From Candidatus Dietzia intestinipullorum (GTDB lineage Bacteria > Actinomycetota > Actinomycetes > Mycobacteriales > Mycobacteriaceae): a DNA stretch of 64,000 nucleotides. Location of the stretch: the NCBI GenBank assembly GCA_019119635.1, contig DWWP01000041.1, positions 83,772 to 147,771 on the forward strand, written 5' to 3'. How positions within the stretch are numbered: the stretch's first letter is position 1; every line of letters starts with the position of its first letter. The position numbers were made by a program, and so were the translations under genes. Below are positions 21,414-31,437 of the stretch, piece by piece. The notes beneath the pieces are model-generated. The model saw only the letters and a list, made by a program, of their open reading frames with translations, searched no databases and was not told the origin of the DNA.

Positions 21414-21429
21414 TAGAACCTACGTTCGA
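21414..21429 (-). promoter_or_regulatory. SOS box (LexA-binding site) upstream of ruvCAB
   Basis: On the minus strand the sequence reads TCGAAC-GTAG-GTTCTA. It matches the mycobacterial/Bacillus-type LexA consensus TCGAAC-N4-GTTCGA at 11 of 12 conserved positions. It sits 25 bp before the ruvC start in a 62-bp gap downstream of yebC, where a promoter must lie. LexA repression of ruvCAB is known in M. tuberculosis. Confidence 0.8.
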
Positions 21430-21451
21430 CACCCTATCAGTGGCGGGCGGG

Positions 21452-22204
21452 TCAGGAGTCCACGCTCGCCAGCACGTCGTCGGGGATGTCGACGTTGGAG
21501 TACACGTTCTGCACGTCGTCGGAGTCCTCCAACGCGTCGATCAGCCGGAAGACCTTCTCGGCCCCGTCGGCGTCGACCGTGACCTCCACCGACGCCCGGA
21601 AGCCGGCCTCGGCCGACTCGTAGTCGATGTCGGACTCCTGCAGCGCGGTGCGGACCTGCACCAGATCGGTGGGCTCGCACACGACCTCGAACCGCTCACC
21701 GAGGTCGTTGACCTCCTCGGCCCCTGCCTCCAGAACCGCCATGAGGACATCGTCCTCCTCGAGCTCTCCCTTCTCGAGGAGGATCTCCCCCTTGCGCGTG
21801 AACAGGTACGCCACGGATCCCGGATCGCCCATGTTGCCGCCATTGCGGGTCATGGCCGTCCGGACCTCCCCGGCGGCGCGGTTCCGGTTGTCCGTCAGGC
21901 ACTCGATGAGCAGCGCCACGCCGTTCGGACCGTAGCCCTCGTACAGGATCGTCTCCCACTCGGCACCGCCCGCCTCCTCACCGGCGCCTCGTTTGCGCGC
22001 GCGCTCGACGTTGTCGGCCGGGACGGAGTTCTTCTTAGCCTTCTGGATGGCGTCGTACAGCGTCGGGTTCCCGGCCGGGTCACCACCGCCCGTCCGGGCG
22101 GCCACCTCGACGTTCTTGACGAGTTTGGCGAAGAGCTTGCCGCGCTTGGCGTCGATCGCCGCCTTCTTGTGTTTGGTGGTGGCCCACTTGGAATGCCCTG
22201 CCAT
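21452..22204 (-). CDS. yebC: YebC/PmpR-family regulatory protein
   Basis: A 250-aa protein beginning [28 protein letters not shown], the family hallmark, at ATG 22204. YebC/TACO1 family members were described as transcriptional regulators and more recently as factors that relieve ribosome stalling at proline-rich sequences. The three-domain length is normal. It lies between pdxT and ruvC, the usual actinobacterial arrangement. Confidence 0.95.
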   Translation of the reverse strand: MAGHSKWATTKHKKAAIDAKRGKLFAKLVKNVEVAARTGGGDPAGNPTLYDAIQKAKKNSVPADNVERARKRGAGEEAGGAEWETILYEGYGPNGVALLIECLTDNRNRAAGEVRTAMTRNGGNMGDPGSVAYLFTRKGEILLEKGELEEDDVLMAVLEAGAEEVNDLGERFEVVCEPTDLVQVRTALQESDIDYESAEAGFRASVEVTVDADGAEKVFRLIDALEDSDDVQNVYSNVDIPDDVLASVDS

Positions 22205-22259
22205 GTCTTGATCCGCCCTCCGGGGGTCTGGGTTGTCGCGAACTCGCTGGCGATCCAGT

Positions 22260-22874
22260 CTACGAGGTCGCACCCGCGATCATGTCGAGGAAGTACCGGT
22301 GCATGCGCACGTCATCGGTCACCTCGGGGTGGAACGCGGTCGCCAGGGCGTGCCCCTGACGCACGGCGACGATGCGGTCATGGCCGTCGGACGTGGGCAC
22401 GGACGCCAGCACGTCGACATCCGGGCCCACGGTCTCGACCCAGGGGGCGCGGATGAACACGGTGCGCATCGGCTCCGGCCCCAGCGGCGGGATGGCCAGG
22501 TCCGTCTCGAACGAGTCGACCTGTCTCCCGAACGCGTTGCGCCGGACGGTCATGTCGATCGCGGAGAACCAGCCGGCGTCCGGGCGGGTGTCGAGCACCA
22601 GCGAGGCCAGCAGGATCATCCCCGCGCAGGACCCGTAGACGGGCAGCCCGTCGCCGAGGCGTTCCGCGACCGGGCCCTGCATCCCGTGGGCGTCCAGGAG
22701 CCTGCTCATCGCCGTGGATTCGCCGCCAGGCAGGACCAGGCCGTTCACCTCACGGAGTTCGCCGGGGCGCCGTACCGCCACCGCCCGGGCACCTGCACGC
22801 TCCAGGTGGCGGAGGTGCCCGGCGATGTCACCCTGGAGGGCGAGCACACCGACCGTGGGCGCCGCGGCGCTCAC
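22260..22874 (-). CDS. pdxT: Pyridoxal 5'-phosphate synthase glutaminase subunit PdxT
   Basis: A 204-aa class I glutaminase. VGVLALQGD opens the fold, LPGGEST forms the oxyanion region, the nucleophilic Cys is in VYGSCAGMI, and the His/Glu pair is in AFHPEV. It supplies ammonia to PdxS for de novo vitamin B6 synthesis. Its start overlaps the thioesterase stop by 4 bp, so pdxS, tesB and pdxT are probably one transcript. Confidence 0.95.
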   Translation of the reverse strand: MSAAAPTVGVLALQGDIAGHLRHLERAGARAVAVRRPGELREVNGLVLPGGESTAMSRLLDAHGMQGPVAERLGDGLPVYGSCAGMILLASLVLDTRPDAGWFSAIDMTVRRNAFGRQVDSFETDLAIPPLGPEPMRTVFIRAPWVETVGPDVDVLASVPTSDGHDRIVAVRQGHALATAFHPEVTDDVRMHRYFLDMIAGATS

Positions 22875-23755
22875 GTCCGGTCCACGCCGTCGGCCCCTCC
22901 CGAGGTGGTCTCCACGGGGAACGACTGCGCGCCCGGGCGCAGACGACGCGACAGCCCCTCCTGCGTCACCGCTGCCACCAGCCGGCCCGACCGGTCGAAG
23001 ATGCGGCCCTGGGTCAGCGTCCTGCCGCCGAACGCCGACGGCGAAGTCTGGTCGTACAACAGCCAGTCATCGGCACGGAAGGGCCGGAGGAACCACATGG
23101 CGTGATCGAGCGAGGCGTCCTGGGTGGGCTCGCCCGGGTGCGCCACCTTGGCCGAGCTGAGCAGCGTCATATCCGACATGTAGGCGAGGGTGCACACGTG
23201 GAAGTTGGGGTCGTCCGGGAGCGGTTCCACACTGCGGAACCACACCCGCTGTTGGGACGCCAGGGCCCGCGACGTCTCCAGGCGGTCACGAGGGACGATC
23301 CTGATGTCCCACTGCTGCCACTCCTCGGCGAAGATCTTGTGCGCGTCGTCGAGATCCTCGACCTGGGGCGCGGGGATCTCCTCCGGGTCGATCACCGGGG
23401 GCATGGGGTCCTGGTGCTCGATCCCCTCCTGATCACGCAGGTGGAACGACGCCGACATCGAGAAGATGGCCTCGCCCTCCTGGATGGCCGTGACACGGCG
23501 GGTCGCGAAGCTGCGCCCGTCCCGGATCCGGTCGACATGGAAGATCGTCGGCACCTTCGGCAGGCCGGGGCGGATGAAGTAGCCGTGGAGCGAGTGCACG
23601 TGCTTGTCGTCGTCCACGGTCCGCACCGCCGCCGTCAGGCTCTGCCCGGCGACCTGTCCGCCAAAGGTGCGCTGGAGGTGCGTGCGGATGGCGGGACCCC
23701 GGTAGAAGTCCCGGTCCAGCCGCTCGATCTCGAGGACGTCCTCGATCCTGGCCAC
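22871..23755 (-). CDS. tesB: Acyl-CoA thioesterase II (TesB family)
   Basis: A double hot-dog protein. FRGP-type N-terminus ([25 protein letters not shown]), [30 protein letters not shown] and the C-terminal [21 protein letters not shown] are all TesB signatures, including the catalytic Asp in LDHAMW. It hydrolyses medium- and long-chain acyl-CoAs. I place the start at GTG 23755, which gives a length (294 aa) and N-terminus close to E. coli TesB and begins just past pdxS. An upstream in-frame ATG at 23806 would overlap pdxS and cannot be excluded. Confidence 0.9.
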   Translation of the reverse strand: MARIEDVLEIERLDRDFYRGPAIRTHLQRTFGGQVAGQSLTAAVRTVDDDKHVHSLHGYFIRPGLPKVPTIFHVDRIRDGRSFATRRVTAIQEGEAIFSMSASFHLRDQEGIEHQDPMPPVIDPEEIPAPQVEDLDDAHKIFAEEWQQWDIRIVPRDRLETSRALASQQRVWFRSVEPLPDDPNFHVCTLAYMSDMTLLSSAKVAHPGEPTQDASLDHAMWFLRPFRADDWLLYDQTSPSAFGGRTLTQGRIFDRSGRLVAAVTQEGLSRRLRPGAQSFPVETTSGGADGVDRT

Positions 23756-23762
23756 GCGCAGG

Positions 23763-24683
23763 TCACCAACCGCGCTCGGAGAGGCGGTGCGGCTCCGGGA
23801 GGTCATCGACGTTGAGCCCGACCATCGCCTCACCCAGGCCGCGCGAGATGTTCGCGAGCGCCTCCGGATCGTCGTGGAAGGTGGTCGCCTTGACGATCGC
23901 CTTGGCCCGCTCGGAGGGGTTACCGGACTTGAAGATGCCCGACCCCACGAACACGCCCTCGGCGCCGAGCTGCATCATCATCGCCGCGTCCGCCGGGGTG
24001 GCGATCCCGCCTGCGGTGAACAGCACCACGGGGAGCCTGCCGTTCTCGGCGACCTCCTTGACCAACTCGTACGGTGCCTGCAGCTCCTTGGCCGCCACGT
24101 ACAGCTCATCCGAGGGGAGGTTCTGCAGCCAGCGGATCTCCCGGCGGATCTGCCGCATGTGCGTGGTGGCGTTGGAGACGTCGCCGGTCCCGGCCTCGCC
24201 CTTCGAGCGGATCATCGCCGCGCCCTCGGTGATCCGGCGCAACGCCTCGCCGAGGTTGGTGGCGCCGCAGACGAACGGCACGGTGAAGTCGAACTTGTCG
24301 ATGTGGTTCGCGTAGTCGGCCGGGGTGAGCACCTCGGACTCGTCGACGTAATCCACGCCGAGCGACTGGAGGATGCGGGCCTCGACGAAGTGGCCGATCC
24401 GCGCCTTGGCCATCACCGGGATCGAGACGGACTCGATGATCCCGTCGATGAGGTCGGGGTCGCTCATGCGGGCGACGCCGCCCTGGGCACGGATATCGGC
24501 GGGGACCCTCTCCAGCGCCATGACAGCCACGGCGCCGGCGTCCTCGGCGATCTTGGCCTGCTCGGCCGTCACCACGTCCATGATGACGCCACCGGCGAGC
24601 ATCTCGGCCATCCCCCGCTTCACCCGTGCGGTTCCTGTGGTGTTCTCGGGTGCCGACGTGTCGGCGTTCTGGGACTCGCTCAC
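23763..24683 (-). CDS. pdxS: Pyridoxal 5'-phosphate synthase lyase subunit PdxS
   Basis: A 306-aa TIM-barrel subunit. [42 protein letters not shown], the [10 protein letters not shown] segment and [12 protein letters not shown] are near-invariant in the family and include the active-site lysines. It condenses ribose 5-phosphate, glyceraldehyde 3-phosphate and PdxT-derived ammonia to PLP. First gene of pdxS-tesB-pdxT. Confidence 0.97.
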   Translation of the reverse strand: MSESQNADTSAPENTTGTARVKRGMAEMLAGGVIMDVVTAEQAKIAEDAGAVAVMALERVPADIRAQGGVARMSDPDLIDGIIESVSIPVMAKARIGHFVEARILQSLGVDYVDESEVLTPADYANHIDKFDFTVPFVCGATNLGEALRRITEGAAMIRSKGEAGTGDVSNATTHMRQIRREIRWLQNLPSDELYVAAKELQAPYELVKEVAENGRLPVVLFTAGGIATPADAAMMMQLGAEGVFVGSGIFKSGNPSERAKAIVKATTFHDDPEALANISRGLGEAMVGLNVDDLPEPHRLSERGW

Positions 24684-24740
24684 GGATTAGGCCTTTCCTG
24701 GCATGGACGACTCACGGTAGGGGTCCAGTGTATGACGACC

Positions 24741-25361
24741 TCACCCCGAGCCCTCAACCGCAGCCCCCGGGCCGGGGCGCGGGGGCGCGTCGACCAACTC
24801 CACATAGTCCGGCATCGGCGCCCGTCCGGCGAGCCGGAGCCCCCTGACGACGGCCCGTTCCCGCAGTCCACGCGTGTCGCGCACGGCGTCGTTGTAGAAC
24901 CTCCGCGCCATGGCGACCCGGTCGGACGCGTCATCGAGCTCAGCGGCCAGATCGTCCGGCAGTGACGCCGGGTCGACCGTCGCCAGGAGCAGCCCGAGGT
25001 CGTTCTCCGCCTGCTCGACCTGCGCGGACTCGTCGTCGCCCGGTTCGGCCAGCTGTGACGGGCCGGGGGCGGGCGCGGGGTCGTCCCCGGTGACCCGGTC
25101 GGCCGGATGGTGCCTGGCGGCGGCCAGGGCCTCGGAGACGTCCCGCGCGATCAGCGGAGCGGTCACGGTCAGTTCGCGTGTCACGGCGGCGGCGACCGCA
25201 TGGCGTCTGCCGAGCGCCCCCGCCAGGGCGGTGCGGGCGAGGTCGGTGCGGATGTGCAGTCGATCGAGTCGATGGGCGGTGAGGTACGCGAGGAGCAGTG
25301 CGGCGGCGACGAGTACCGCGACCACGAGGACGACGACGATGAGGGCGACTTCAGCGGACAC
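24741..25361 (-). CDS. LemA-like single-span membrane protein in the PIM cluster
   Basis: A 206-aa protein from GTG 25361. One very hydrophobic segment at residues 5-28 is followed by a helical domain. The C-terminal half contains SDRVAMARRFYNDAVRDTRGLRE, which resembles the LemA-family signature (A-R-x-FYN-x-AV-x-x-Y-N). The arrangement TM plus antiparallel helical bundle also fits. It overlaps the pimA stop by 11 bp, so expression is linked to PIM synthesis. In M. tuberculosis this position holds membrane protein Rv2609c. No enzymatic motif is visible; the role is unknown. Confidence 0.6.
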   Translation of the reverse strand: MSAEVALIVVVLVVAVLVAAALLLAYLTAHRLDRLHIRTDLARTALAGALGRRHAVAAAVTRELTVTAPLIARDVSEALAAARHHPADRVTGDDPAPAPGPSQLAEPGDDESAQVEQAENDLGLLLATVDPASLPDDLAAELDDASDRVAMARRFYNDAVRDTRGLRERAVVRGLRLAGRAPMPDYVELVDAPPRPGPGAAVEGSG

Positions 25362-26466
25362 GCAGCGTCTCCCCCGGCCCGCGGATCGTCTCGTACACCC
25401 GGTTCACCCTGTCGGCGACCACCGGCCAGTCGTACTCGCGGACCGCCTCCGACCCGCGCGCGCGGAGTGCGGCACGCCGCTCGTCGTCGGACAGCACGGT
25501 GACCAGGGCGCGGGCGAGCGCCTCCGGGTCGCCCACGGCGGCGAGTTCGCCACAGTGACCGTCGGCCAACACCCGCCGGAACGCGTCGAGGTCCGAGGCG
25601 ACCACCGCGGTCCCCGCGGCCATGGCCTCGACCAGGACGATGCCGAAGCTCTCTCCCCCCAGATTCGGGGCGCAGTAGACGTCCGCCCCCGCGAGGACCG
25701 CCGCTTTGCGTGCGTCGTCGACGCGCCCCAGGAACTCCGCCCGGGCACCGGCGGGCAGTCGGGCGCGCAGAGCCGACTCGTCCCCGTCGCCCATGATCCG
25801 CAGCCGCAGCCCCGGCACCTTCTCGAGCACGGTGGGAAGGGCGTCGACCAACACGTCCATCCCCTTGCGGCGCTCGTCGTACCGTCCGAGGAACGCAACG
25901 GTGGGAGCGGTCGACCGTTCCCCCGCGCCGTCCGCGCCCGAGAACGCGGAGACATCCACGCCGTTGGGGATCTCCACCGCGTCGGAACCGAGCGCCTCCA
26001 TCTGCCAGCGGCGGGCGAGCGTCGACACGGCGATCCGTCCGCGGATCTTCTCCAGGAACGGTGCGAGCACCCCGTCGAAGGTCCCCAGCACGAGGGAGGC
26101 GGAGGTGGAGGTGTGGAAGGTGGCGGCGATGGGTCCGGAACACATGGCGAGCGCGAACATCCCGACCCCCGGCGCGTTGGGCTCGTGGATGTGCAGCACG
26201 TCCAGCGGCTCCTCGCGCAGCCACCGCCGGGTCGCGCGCCAGGTCGCCGGCCCGAAGCTCAGACGGGCGACGGAGCCGTTGTAGGGGATCGCCACGCCCG
26301 GGCCCACCAGGGTCATCCCGGAGACCGGCGCGTTCTCCGGACGCCCCGGGGCGAGGATCCGGACGGTGTGCCCGCGTCTGCGCAGCTCCTCGGACAAGTC
26401 CACCACGTGGGCCTGCACGCCGCCCGGCGCATCGAAGGAATACGGGCAGATCATGCCGATACGCAT
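25351..26466 (-). CDS. pimA: Phosphatidylinositol mannosyltransferase PimA (GT4)
   Basis: A 371-aa GT-B glycosyltransferase begun at ATG 26466 (MRIGMICPYSFDAPGGVQ), overlapping no more than the intergenic junction with the acyltransferase. GGVQAHVVDLSEELRRRGH binds at the acceptor side, IPNGVDVSAF and the ESFGIVLVEAMAAGTAVVAS block form the GDP-mannose site. It transfers the first mannose onto phosphatidyl-myo-inositol at the inner membrane face, the committed step of PIM, LM and LAM synthesis. Position next to the acyltransferase and PI synthase confirms identity. Confidence 0.95.
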   Translation of the reverse strand: MRIGMICPYSFDAPGGVQAHVVDLSEELRRRGHTVRILAPGRPENAPVSGMTLVGPGVAIPYNGSVARLSFGPATWRATRRWLREEPLDVLHIHEPNAPGVGMFALAMCSGPIAATFHTSTSASLVLGTFDGVLAPFLEKIRGRIAVSTLARRWQMEALGSDAVEIPNGVDVSAFSGADGAGERSTAPTVAFLGRYDERRKGMDVLVDALPTVLEKVPGLRLRIMGDGDESALRARLPAGARAEFLGRVDDARKAAVLAGADVYCAPNLGGESFGIVLVEAMAAGTAVVASDLDAFRRVLADGHCGELAAVGDPEALARALVTVLSDDERRAALRARGSEAVREYDWPVVADRVNRVYETIRGPGETLRVR

Positions 26467-26473
26467 GCCCGGC

Positions 26474-27382
26474 TCAGCCCCCGAGATGCGCACGACGGTC
26501 GGCGGGGAGGTCGTCGAGCCACAGGGGCTGGAGCATGTGCCAGTCCTCGGGGTGGCGCGCGATCCCGGCGGCGAACGTGTCGGCCATCGCCTGCGTCGCG
26601 GCCTCGATACCACCGGAGACGTCGATCGGTGGGTGGATCCGCACCCGCATGGACTCCTTGTCCTGATACCAGAACTCGGCGACCAGCAACGGGGCCCCGG
26701 TCTGCACCGCCAGCCGCGCCGGGCCGGCGGGCATACGCGTCGGTTCACCGAAGAACGTCACCGGGACGCCGGTGCGTCGCAGGTCCCGCTCCCCCAGGAG
26801 ACAGACCACACCGCCACCGGCGAGGAACTCCTCCAGGCGGGCGAGCGGCGGGGTGCCTCCCCCGCTGTGCGGGATGATGGTGAAGCCCAGGCCCTCCCGG
26901 TAGGCCAGGAAGCGCTGGTAGAGAGACTCCGGCTTGAGCCGCTCGGCGACGGTGGCGAACGTGCCGTACCGGCGGGCGAGCCACGTCCCGCCGCGGTCCC
27001 AGTTCGCCGAGTGTGGGAGGGCGACCACGGCGCCGCGCCCCTTCTCGAGCGCGGCGTCGAGGTGCTCAACCCCGTCGATCGTCCGGTCCATCTCGCGCGC
27101 CACCGCCTCGTGGTCGGTCGAGGGCAGGCGGAACGCCTCGCGCCAGTAGCGTGCATAGGAACGCAGCGCGTCCCGCACGAGATCATCCGGGACGTCGGCC
27201 GGTGCCACGCCGAGAACACGCGACAGGTTCCTGCGGAGTTGCGAGTTCTCGTCCTGACGCCGGGCCGCGACGTCCGCGCCGGCGCGGAACAGTGTGCGGG
27301 CGACGGGCTCGGGCAGAGCACGGACGGCCGCCCATCCCGCCGCGTAGCCGAGGTCCGTGAGTCGTTCCGTCACGGTGGCCAT
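26474..27382 (-). CDS. patA: Phosphatidylinositol mannoside acyltransferase (PatA, LpxL/HtrB family)
   Basis: A 302-aa lysophospholipid acyltransferase-like protein from ATG 27382, which shares a base with the PI synthase stop (TGATG). The HX4D catalytic motif appears as LPHSANWDRGG, followed by RLKPESLYQRFLAYREGLGF and LLGERDLRRTGVPVTFFGEP. It acylates the 6-OH of the PimA-added mannose with palmitoyl-CoA. It lies between pgsA and pimA, the canonical mycobacterial order. Confidence 0.93.
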   Translation of the reverse strand: MATVTERLTDLGYAAGWAAVRALPEPVARTLFRAGADVAARRQDENSQLRRNLSRVLGVAPADVPDDLVRDALRSYARYWREAFRLPSTDHEAVAREMDRTIDGVEHLDAALEKGRGAVVALPHSANWDRGGTWLARRYGTFATVAERLKPESLYQRFLAYREGLGFTIIPHSGGGTPPLARLEEFLAGGGVVCLLGERDLRRTGVPVTFFGEPTRMPAGPARLAVQTGAPLLVAEFWYQDKESMRVRIHPPIDVSGGIEAATQAMADTFAAGIARHPEDWHMLQPLWLDDLPADRRAHLGG

Positions 27383-28023
27383 CAGCGCTCCACCGTGCCC
27401 TCGTCGATCTCCGTCCGCCGCGCGAAGTAGTCGGCGCGACCGCCCCACATCCGTTGGGCCACCGTGATCAGGCTCCCGGCCGCCACCACGGTCAGCGCCA
27501 CCTCGAGCGACCACGGGACCCCGAGTCCCTCCAGTCCCGCGCCCACCAGGATCACGACCAGCCGGTCGGCCCGCTCCATGAGACCGCCCGGGGTCCGCAA
27601 CCCGCCCGCGTCGGCGCGCGCCTTGGAATAGGAGACCACCTGGGAGAGCACGAGGCAGGCGAGCAGCACCAGCAGCGCGTAGGAGTTCCCGGGGTCGGTC
27701 TCGACGAGCCACCACAGGAGCGAGGCGAGGATGACGCCGTCGGCGACGCGGTCCGAGACCGCGTCGACGAGCGCCCCGTATGCCGAACCCCCGTCGCTCG
27801 CCCGGGCGACCGCGCCGTCGACCAGGTCCAGGAGGGTGCACAGGCCGATGACGATAGCGCCCACGACGAGGTGACCGGTCCCGAAGAGGCCGACGGCTGC
27901 CGCGCAGGTCAGCAGCAGGCCGGTGAGGGTGATCCCGTTGGCCGTGACCCCGGCCCGCACGAGGAGGGTCGCGAAGGGGTGCGCCACCCGCGTGACGCCG
28001 GACCGTCCGTACTCGCTGAGCAT
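27382..28023 (-). CDS. pgsA: Phosphatidylinositol phosphate synthase (CDP-alcohol phosphotransferase)
   Basis: A 213-aa polytopic membrane enzyme. The CDP-alcohol motif is complete: DLVDGAVAR then GALVDAVSD, giving D-x2-DG-x2-AR-x8-G-x3-D-x3-D. Several TM helices follow. It makes phosphatidylinositol phosphate from CDP-diacylglycerol and inositol 1-phosphate, the precursor for PimA. In M. tuberculosis this is pgsA1 (Rv2612c). One transcript with the HIT gene upstream and patA-pimA downstream is likely. Confidence 0.94.
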   Translation of the reverse strand: MLSEYGRSGVTRVAHPFATLLVRAGVTANGITLTGLLLTCAAAVGLFGTGHLVVGAIVIGLCTLLDLVDGAVARASDGGSAYGALVDAVSDRVADGVILASLLWWLVETDPGNSYALLVLLACLVLSQVVSYSKARADAGGLRTPGGLMERADRLVVILVGAGLEGLGVPWSLEVALTVVAAGSLITVAQRMWGGRADYFARRTEIDEGTVER

Positions 28024-28037
28024 TAGTCTCCCACTTC

Positions 28038-28634
28038 TCAGGTGTGTTCGGGCCCGGGGCGCGGAGGCCCGGGCCCGGTGACGGGCCAGGCCTCGGCCAG
28101 CAGTTCGCGGGTCTGACGCAGCAGTTGCGGCAGGACCTTGGTCCCACCGGTGACGGTGATGAAGTTGGCGTCACCGATCCAGCGCGGCACGACATGTTGA
28201 TGCAGGTGCTCCGAGAGCGACCCCCCCGCCGCGCTCCCGAGGTTGAGCCCCACGTTGAACGAATCCGGCCGCGACACGGACTTGATCACCCGGAGCAGGT
28301 GTTGCGTGTAGGACATCAGTTCCCGGGACTCGTCGTCGCTGAGGTCCTCCAGGTCCGCGACCTTGCGGTACGGGACCACCATCGAGTGCCCGGGGTTGTA
28401 CGGGTACAGGTTGAGCACCACGTATACGTGCTCGCCGCGCGCGACCATGAGCCCGTCCTCGTCGCTCATCCGGGGGATGTCGAGGAACGGTTCGCCCGTC
28501 ATCCCCTCGGCCGGCGCGGTGCGGGGCTCCGCGATGTAGGACATGCGGTACGGCGCCCACAGCAGCTGCAGCGTGTCCTCGCCGACGCCCCGCTGGACGT
28601 AGGTCTCGTCCCCGCCTGCCTCCGCGCGACTCAC
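28038..28634 (-). CDS. HIT-domain protein, probable diadenosine tetraphosphate phosphorylase
   Basis: A 198-aa HIT-superfamily protein. [21 protein letters not shown] is the first conserved block and [10 protein letters not shown] is the HxHxHxx active-site motif. The M. tuberculosis homologue at this position (Rv2613c) is an Ap4A phosphorylase, which is the best guess for activity here. It overlaps thrS by 4 bp and stands 14 bp before the PI synthase start. Linkage to thrS fits disposal of Ap4A made by synthetases. Confidence 0.87.
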   Translation of the reverse strand: MSRAEAGGDETYVQRGVGEDTLQLLWAPYRMSYIAEPRTAPAEGMTGEPFLDIPRMSDEDGLMVARGEHVYVVLNLYPYNPGHSMVVPYRKVADLEDLSDDESRELMSYTQHLLRVIKSVSRPDSFNVGLNLGSAAGGSLSEHLHQHVVPRWIGDANFITVTGGTKVLPQLLRQTRELLAEAWPVTGPGPPRPGPEHT

Positions 28635-30721
28635 ACGCGCTCCGCGGTGGGTACGTCGTTGCGGCGCGAGTTGACCCAGTAGCTGATCTTGTCCATCGCG
28701 GCGTTGCGCGAGACGCCGTTGAGCTGTGTGCCGTCCGGGAACCGGAAGCTCACGGCCCCGGCCTCGACGTCACGGTCCCCGGCGAGGAGCATGAACGGCA
28801 CCTTGCCCGTGGTGTGGGTGCGGATCTTCTTCTGCATCCGCTCGTCCGCCAGATCCAACTCGGCGCGGATGCCCCGGCCACGCAGCTCGTCGATCACGTC
28901 CTCGAGGTGCTTCTCGTGCGCCTCCGCCACCGGGATCCCCACGACCTGTACCGGGGCGAGCCATGCGGGGAACAGGCCCGCGTAGTGCTCGAGCAGCACC
29001 GCGAAGAACCGCTCGATCGACCCGAACAGTGCCCGGTGGATCATCACCGGACGCTTCTTGCTCCCGTCGGCGGCGTTGTAGGTGAGGTCGAACAGCTCGG
29101 GCAGGTTGAAGTCCAGCTGCACAGTGGACATCTGCCACGTCCGGCCGATCGCATCGCGCGCCTGGACGGAGATCTTGGGACCGTAGAAGGCCGCGCCGCC
29201 CGGGTCCGGGACCAGCTCGAGGCCCGAGTTGGTGGCCACCCGGCGCAGTGTCTCGGTGGCGCGTTCCCACAACTCGTCGCTGCCCACATACTTCTCGGGG
29301 TCCTTGGACGAGATCTCCAGGTAGAAGTCCTCCAGCCCGTAGTCTCGCAGCAGCGAGATGATGAAGGACAGCACGGAGGCGATCTCGCCCTCCATCTGCT
29401 CCTCGGTGCAGTAGATGTGCGCGTCGTCCTGCGTGAACCCCCGGGCGCGGGTCAGGCCGTGGATCACGCCCGACTTCTCGTAGCGGTACACGGTGCCGAA
29501 CTCGAACATCCGCAGCGGCAGCTCCCGGTACGAACGACCGCGGGAATCGAAGACCAGGTTGTGCATCGGGCAGTTCATCGGCTTGACGTAGTAATCCTGG
29601 CCGGGCTTGGTCTCGTTACCCTCCGCGTCGTATTCCGCGTCCACGATCATCGGCGGGAACATGCCCTCGGAGTACCAGCTCAGGTGTTGGGACTTGCGGA
29701 ACAGGTCGCCCTTGGTCATGTGCGGCGTGTTGACCAGCGAGTACCCGGCGGCGAGATGGCGCCTGAGCGAGTGCTGCTCCATCTCGTTGCGGATGATCCC
29801 GCCCCGCGGATGGAACACCGGGAACCCGGAGCCGATCTCGTCGGGGAAGCTGAAGAGGTCCAGCTCCGTACCCAGCCGGCGGTGGTCCCGTCGCTCGGCC
29901 TCCGCGAGCCGGTCGAGGTAGGCGTCCATGGCCTCGGTGGTCTCCCACGCGGTGCCGTAGATGCGCTGGAGACCGGCGTTGGCCTGATCGCCCCGCCAGT
30001 ACGCCGCCGAGGACCGGGTGAGCGTGAACGCCGGGATGAACTTGGTGGTCGGGGTGTGCGGGCCACGGCACAGGTCCGACCAGACGACCTCCCCCGTACG
30101 CGGGTTGAGGTTGTCGTAGGCGGTCAGCGCGCCGGCACCGACCTCCATGATCTCGGCGTCCTCGGCCACGTCCGAGCCGTCCGCGTCCGCGCGTCCCTTG
30201 TCCTCGACCAGCTCGAGCTTGTAGGGCTCCCCGGCGAGTTCCGTGCGCGCCTCGTCCAGCGAGGCGTACTCGCGCCGGGAGAAGCGCTGGCCTGTCTTGA
30301 TGATCTTCTTCATCCGCTTCTCGAGGTCCCTGAGGTCCTCGGGGGTGAACGGCTCCGCCACGTCGAAGTCGTAATAGAAGCCGTTGTCCACCGGCGGGCC
30401 GATCCCCAGCTTCGCCTCGGGGAACTTGTCCTGGACCGCCTGCGCGAGCACGTGCGCGCAGGAATGCCGGATCACCGAGCGGCCGTCCTCGGTGTCCGCA
30501 CGGACGAGCCCCACCTCGGTGTCCGCGTCCGGGGCCCACGACAGGTCACGCAGTCGCCCCTCGGGATCCCGGACCACCACGATGGTCTCCGGGCCGCCGC
30601 GGGACTGCAGTTCGCGCTGTGCCAGCACCTTGCCCGCCGGCTCTCCTGCCGGGATCACGGTCGTCGCGGTGCCCGGTCCCGTCGCGACGGCGGTGACTTC
30701 CGGACTGCGGTTCTCGGACAC
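28631..30721 (-). CDS. thrS: Threonyl-tRNA synthetase
   Basis: A 696-aa class II synthetase with the full domain set. An N-terminal TGS domain is followed by the editing domain ([16 protein letters not shown]; cysteine-containing [12 protein letters not shown]). The catalytic core has [12 protein letters not shown] and [28 protein letters not shown], and a C-terminal anticodon-binding domain follows. It charges tRNA-Thr and edits Ser-tRNA-Thr. First gene of a unit running into the PIM genes. The 30722-30897 stretch upstream holds no recognisable gene. Confidence 0.97.
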   Translation of the reverse strand: MSENRSPEVTAVATGPGTATTVIPAGEPAGKVLAQRELQSRGGPETIVVVRDPEGRLRDLSWAPDADTEVGLVRADTEDGRSVIRHSCAHVLAQAVQDKFPEAKLGIGPPVDNGFYYDFDVAEPFTPEDLRDLEKRMKKIIKTGQRFSRREYASLDEARTELAGEPYKLELVEDKGRADADGSDVAEDAEIMEVGAGALTAYDNLNPRTGEVVWSDLCRGPHTPTTKFIPAFTLTRSSAAYWRGDQANAGLQRIYGTAWETTEAMDAYLDRLAEAERRDHRRLGTELDLFSFPDEIGSGFPVFHPRGGIIRNEMEQHSLRRHLAAGYSLVNTPHMTKGDLFRKSQHLSWYSEGMFPPMIVDAEYDAEGNETKPGQDYYVKPMNCPMHNLVFDSRGRSYRELPLRMFEFGTVYRYEKSGVIHGLTRARGFTQDDAHIYCTEEQMEGEIASVLSFIISLLRDYGLEDFYLEISSKDPEKYVGSDELWERATETLRRVATNSGLELVPDPGGAAFYGPKISVQARDAIGRTWQMSTVQLDFNLPELFDLTYNAADGSKKRPVMIHRALFGSIERFFAVLLEHYAGLFPAWLAPVQVVGIPVAEAHEKHLEDVIDELRGRGIRAELDLADERMQKKIRTHTTGKVPFMLLAGDRDVEAGAVSFRFPDGTQLNGVSRNAAMDKISYWVNSRRNDVPTAERV

Positions 30722-30897
30722 GACGGGGAGCTCTCCTCGGTTGCGGGCGGCGCGTGTCTACGCACCATGACCCGATCATCGTACCCGTCGGCCCCGACGG
30801 GACCCGGACCCGCTCGCGGGGCCGGATCCGGGCTTCCCGCCGGTACCCGGGCCCACGCGGTGCGCGGTCACGAGGTCCGCCCCGCCCGCTGACGAAC

Positions 30898-30929
30898 GAG
30901 AGCCCCCACCGGGATCGATGGGGGCTCTC
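30898..30929 (-). terminator. Strong hairpin downstream of tRNA-Val(CAC)
   Basis: GAGAGCCCCCA pairs perfectly with TGGGGGCTCTC (11 bp, 10-nt loop). It lies 9 bp past the 3' end of the minus-strand tRNA, so it most likely ends that transcript. No marked T-run follows. Confidence 0.7.
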
Positions 30930-30938
30930 GGCCTGCGG

Positions 30939-31010
30939 TGGTCCTAACTGGGTTCGAACCAGTGACCTCTCCGGTGTGAACGGAGCGCTCTTCCGCTGAG
31001 CTATAGGACC
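30939..31010 (-). tRNA. tRNA-Val (anticodon CAC)
   Basis: On the minus strand GGTCCTA pairs with TAGGACC as acceptor stem. The anticodon arm is CTCCG-TTCACAC-CGGAG, giving CAC. The T arm is ACTGG-TTCGAAC-CCAGT. It is 72 nt with discriminator A; CCA is not encoded. In M. tuberculosis a tRNA-Val likewise starts the Val-Gly-Cys-Val cluster. Confidence 0.96.
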
Positions 31011-31140
31011 GCGGTCCCGGCGACGACCGCCGGACACCGGGACACTCTAGCAAGCGCGGCGCCCCCGCCCAATTCGGGAGGCGCCTCGTCCGCGCCGATA
31101 CGACTTCCGTGCAGGCGACAGGCTGTTTCCGGCACCCGAT

Positions 31141-31170
31141 TTGTGTTCCGAGAATCCGTTGGGCTAATGT
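31141..31170 (+). promoter_or_regulatory. Probable promoter of the tRNA Gly-Cys-Val cluster
   Basis: TTGTGT (31141-31146), an 18-bp spacer and TAATGT (31165-31170) resemble a housekeeping sigma-70-type promoter about 44 bp ahead of tRNA-Gly, in an otherwise gene-free 200-bp region. A small stem (TCTCGC/GCGAGA, 31175-31196) follows in the leader. Confidence 0.5.
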
Positions 31171-31213
31171 TCATTCTCGCAACGCGGTAAGCGAGAGCGA
31201 GCCGGGAAGCGAT

Positions 31214-31286
31214 GCGGATGTGGCGCAGCTGGTAGCGCATCACCTTGCCAAGGTGAGGGTCGCGGGTTCGAATCCCGTCATCCGCT
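31214..31286 (+). tRNA. tRNA-Gly (anticodon GCC)
   Basis: Acceptor stem GCGGATG pairs with CATCCGC. The anticodon arm TCACC-TTGCCAA-GGTGA gives GCC. The T arm is CGGG-TTCGAAT-CCCG. 73 nt, first of three plus-strand tRNAs. Confidence 0.97.
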
Positions 31287-31335
31287 CGGAGGGATCGAGG
31301 AGCCAGGATGTCCTCACCAGGCTCGATACCTTTGC

Positions 31336-31406
31336 GGTGGAGTGGCCGAGTGGTGAGGCAGCGGCCTGCAAAGCCGTCAACACGGGTTCGATTCCCGTCT
31401 CCACCT
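31336..31406 (+). tRNA. tRNA-Cys (anticodon GCA)
   Basis: Acceptor stem GGTGGAG pairs with CTCCACC. The anticodon loop CTGCAAA gives GCA. The T arm is ACGGG-TTCGATT-CCCGT. 71 nt with discriminator T; CCA is encoded at 31407-31409. Confidence 0.96.
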
Positions 31407-31437
31407 CCACACCGGATCGACCCGGTCGGAGACCCCC

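Noticed and set aside
30722..30897. T-box or attenuator ahead of thrS
   Set aside because: No T-box sequence or specifier structure seen; the gap contains only GC-rich sequence without clear stems.
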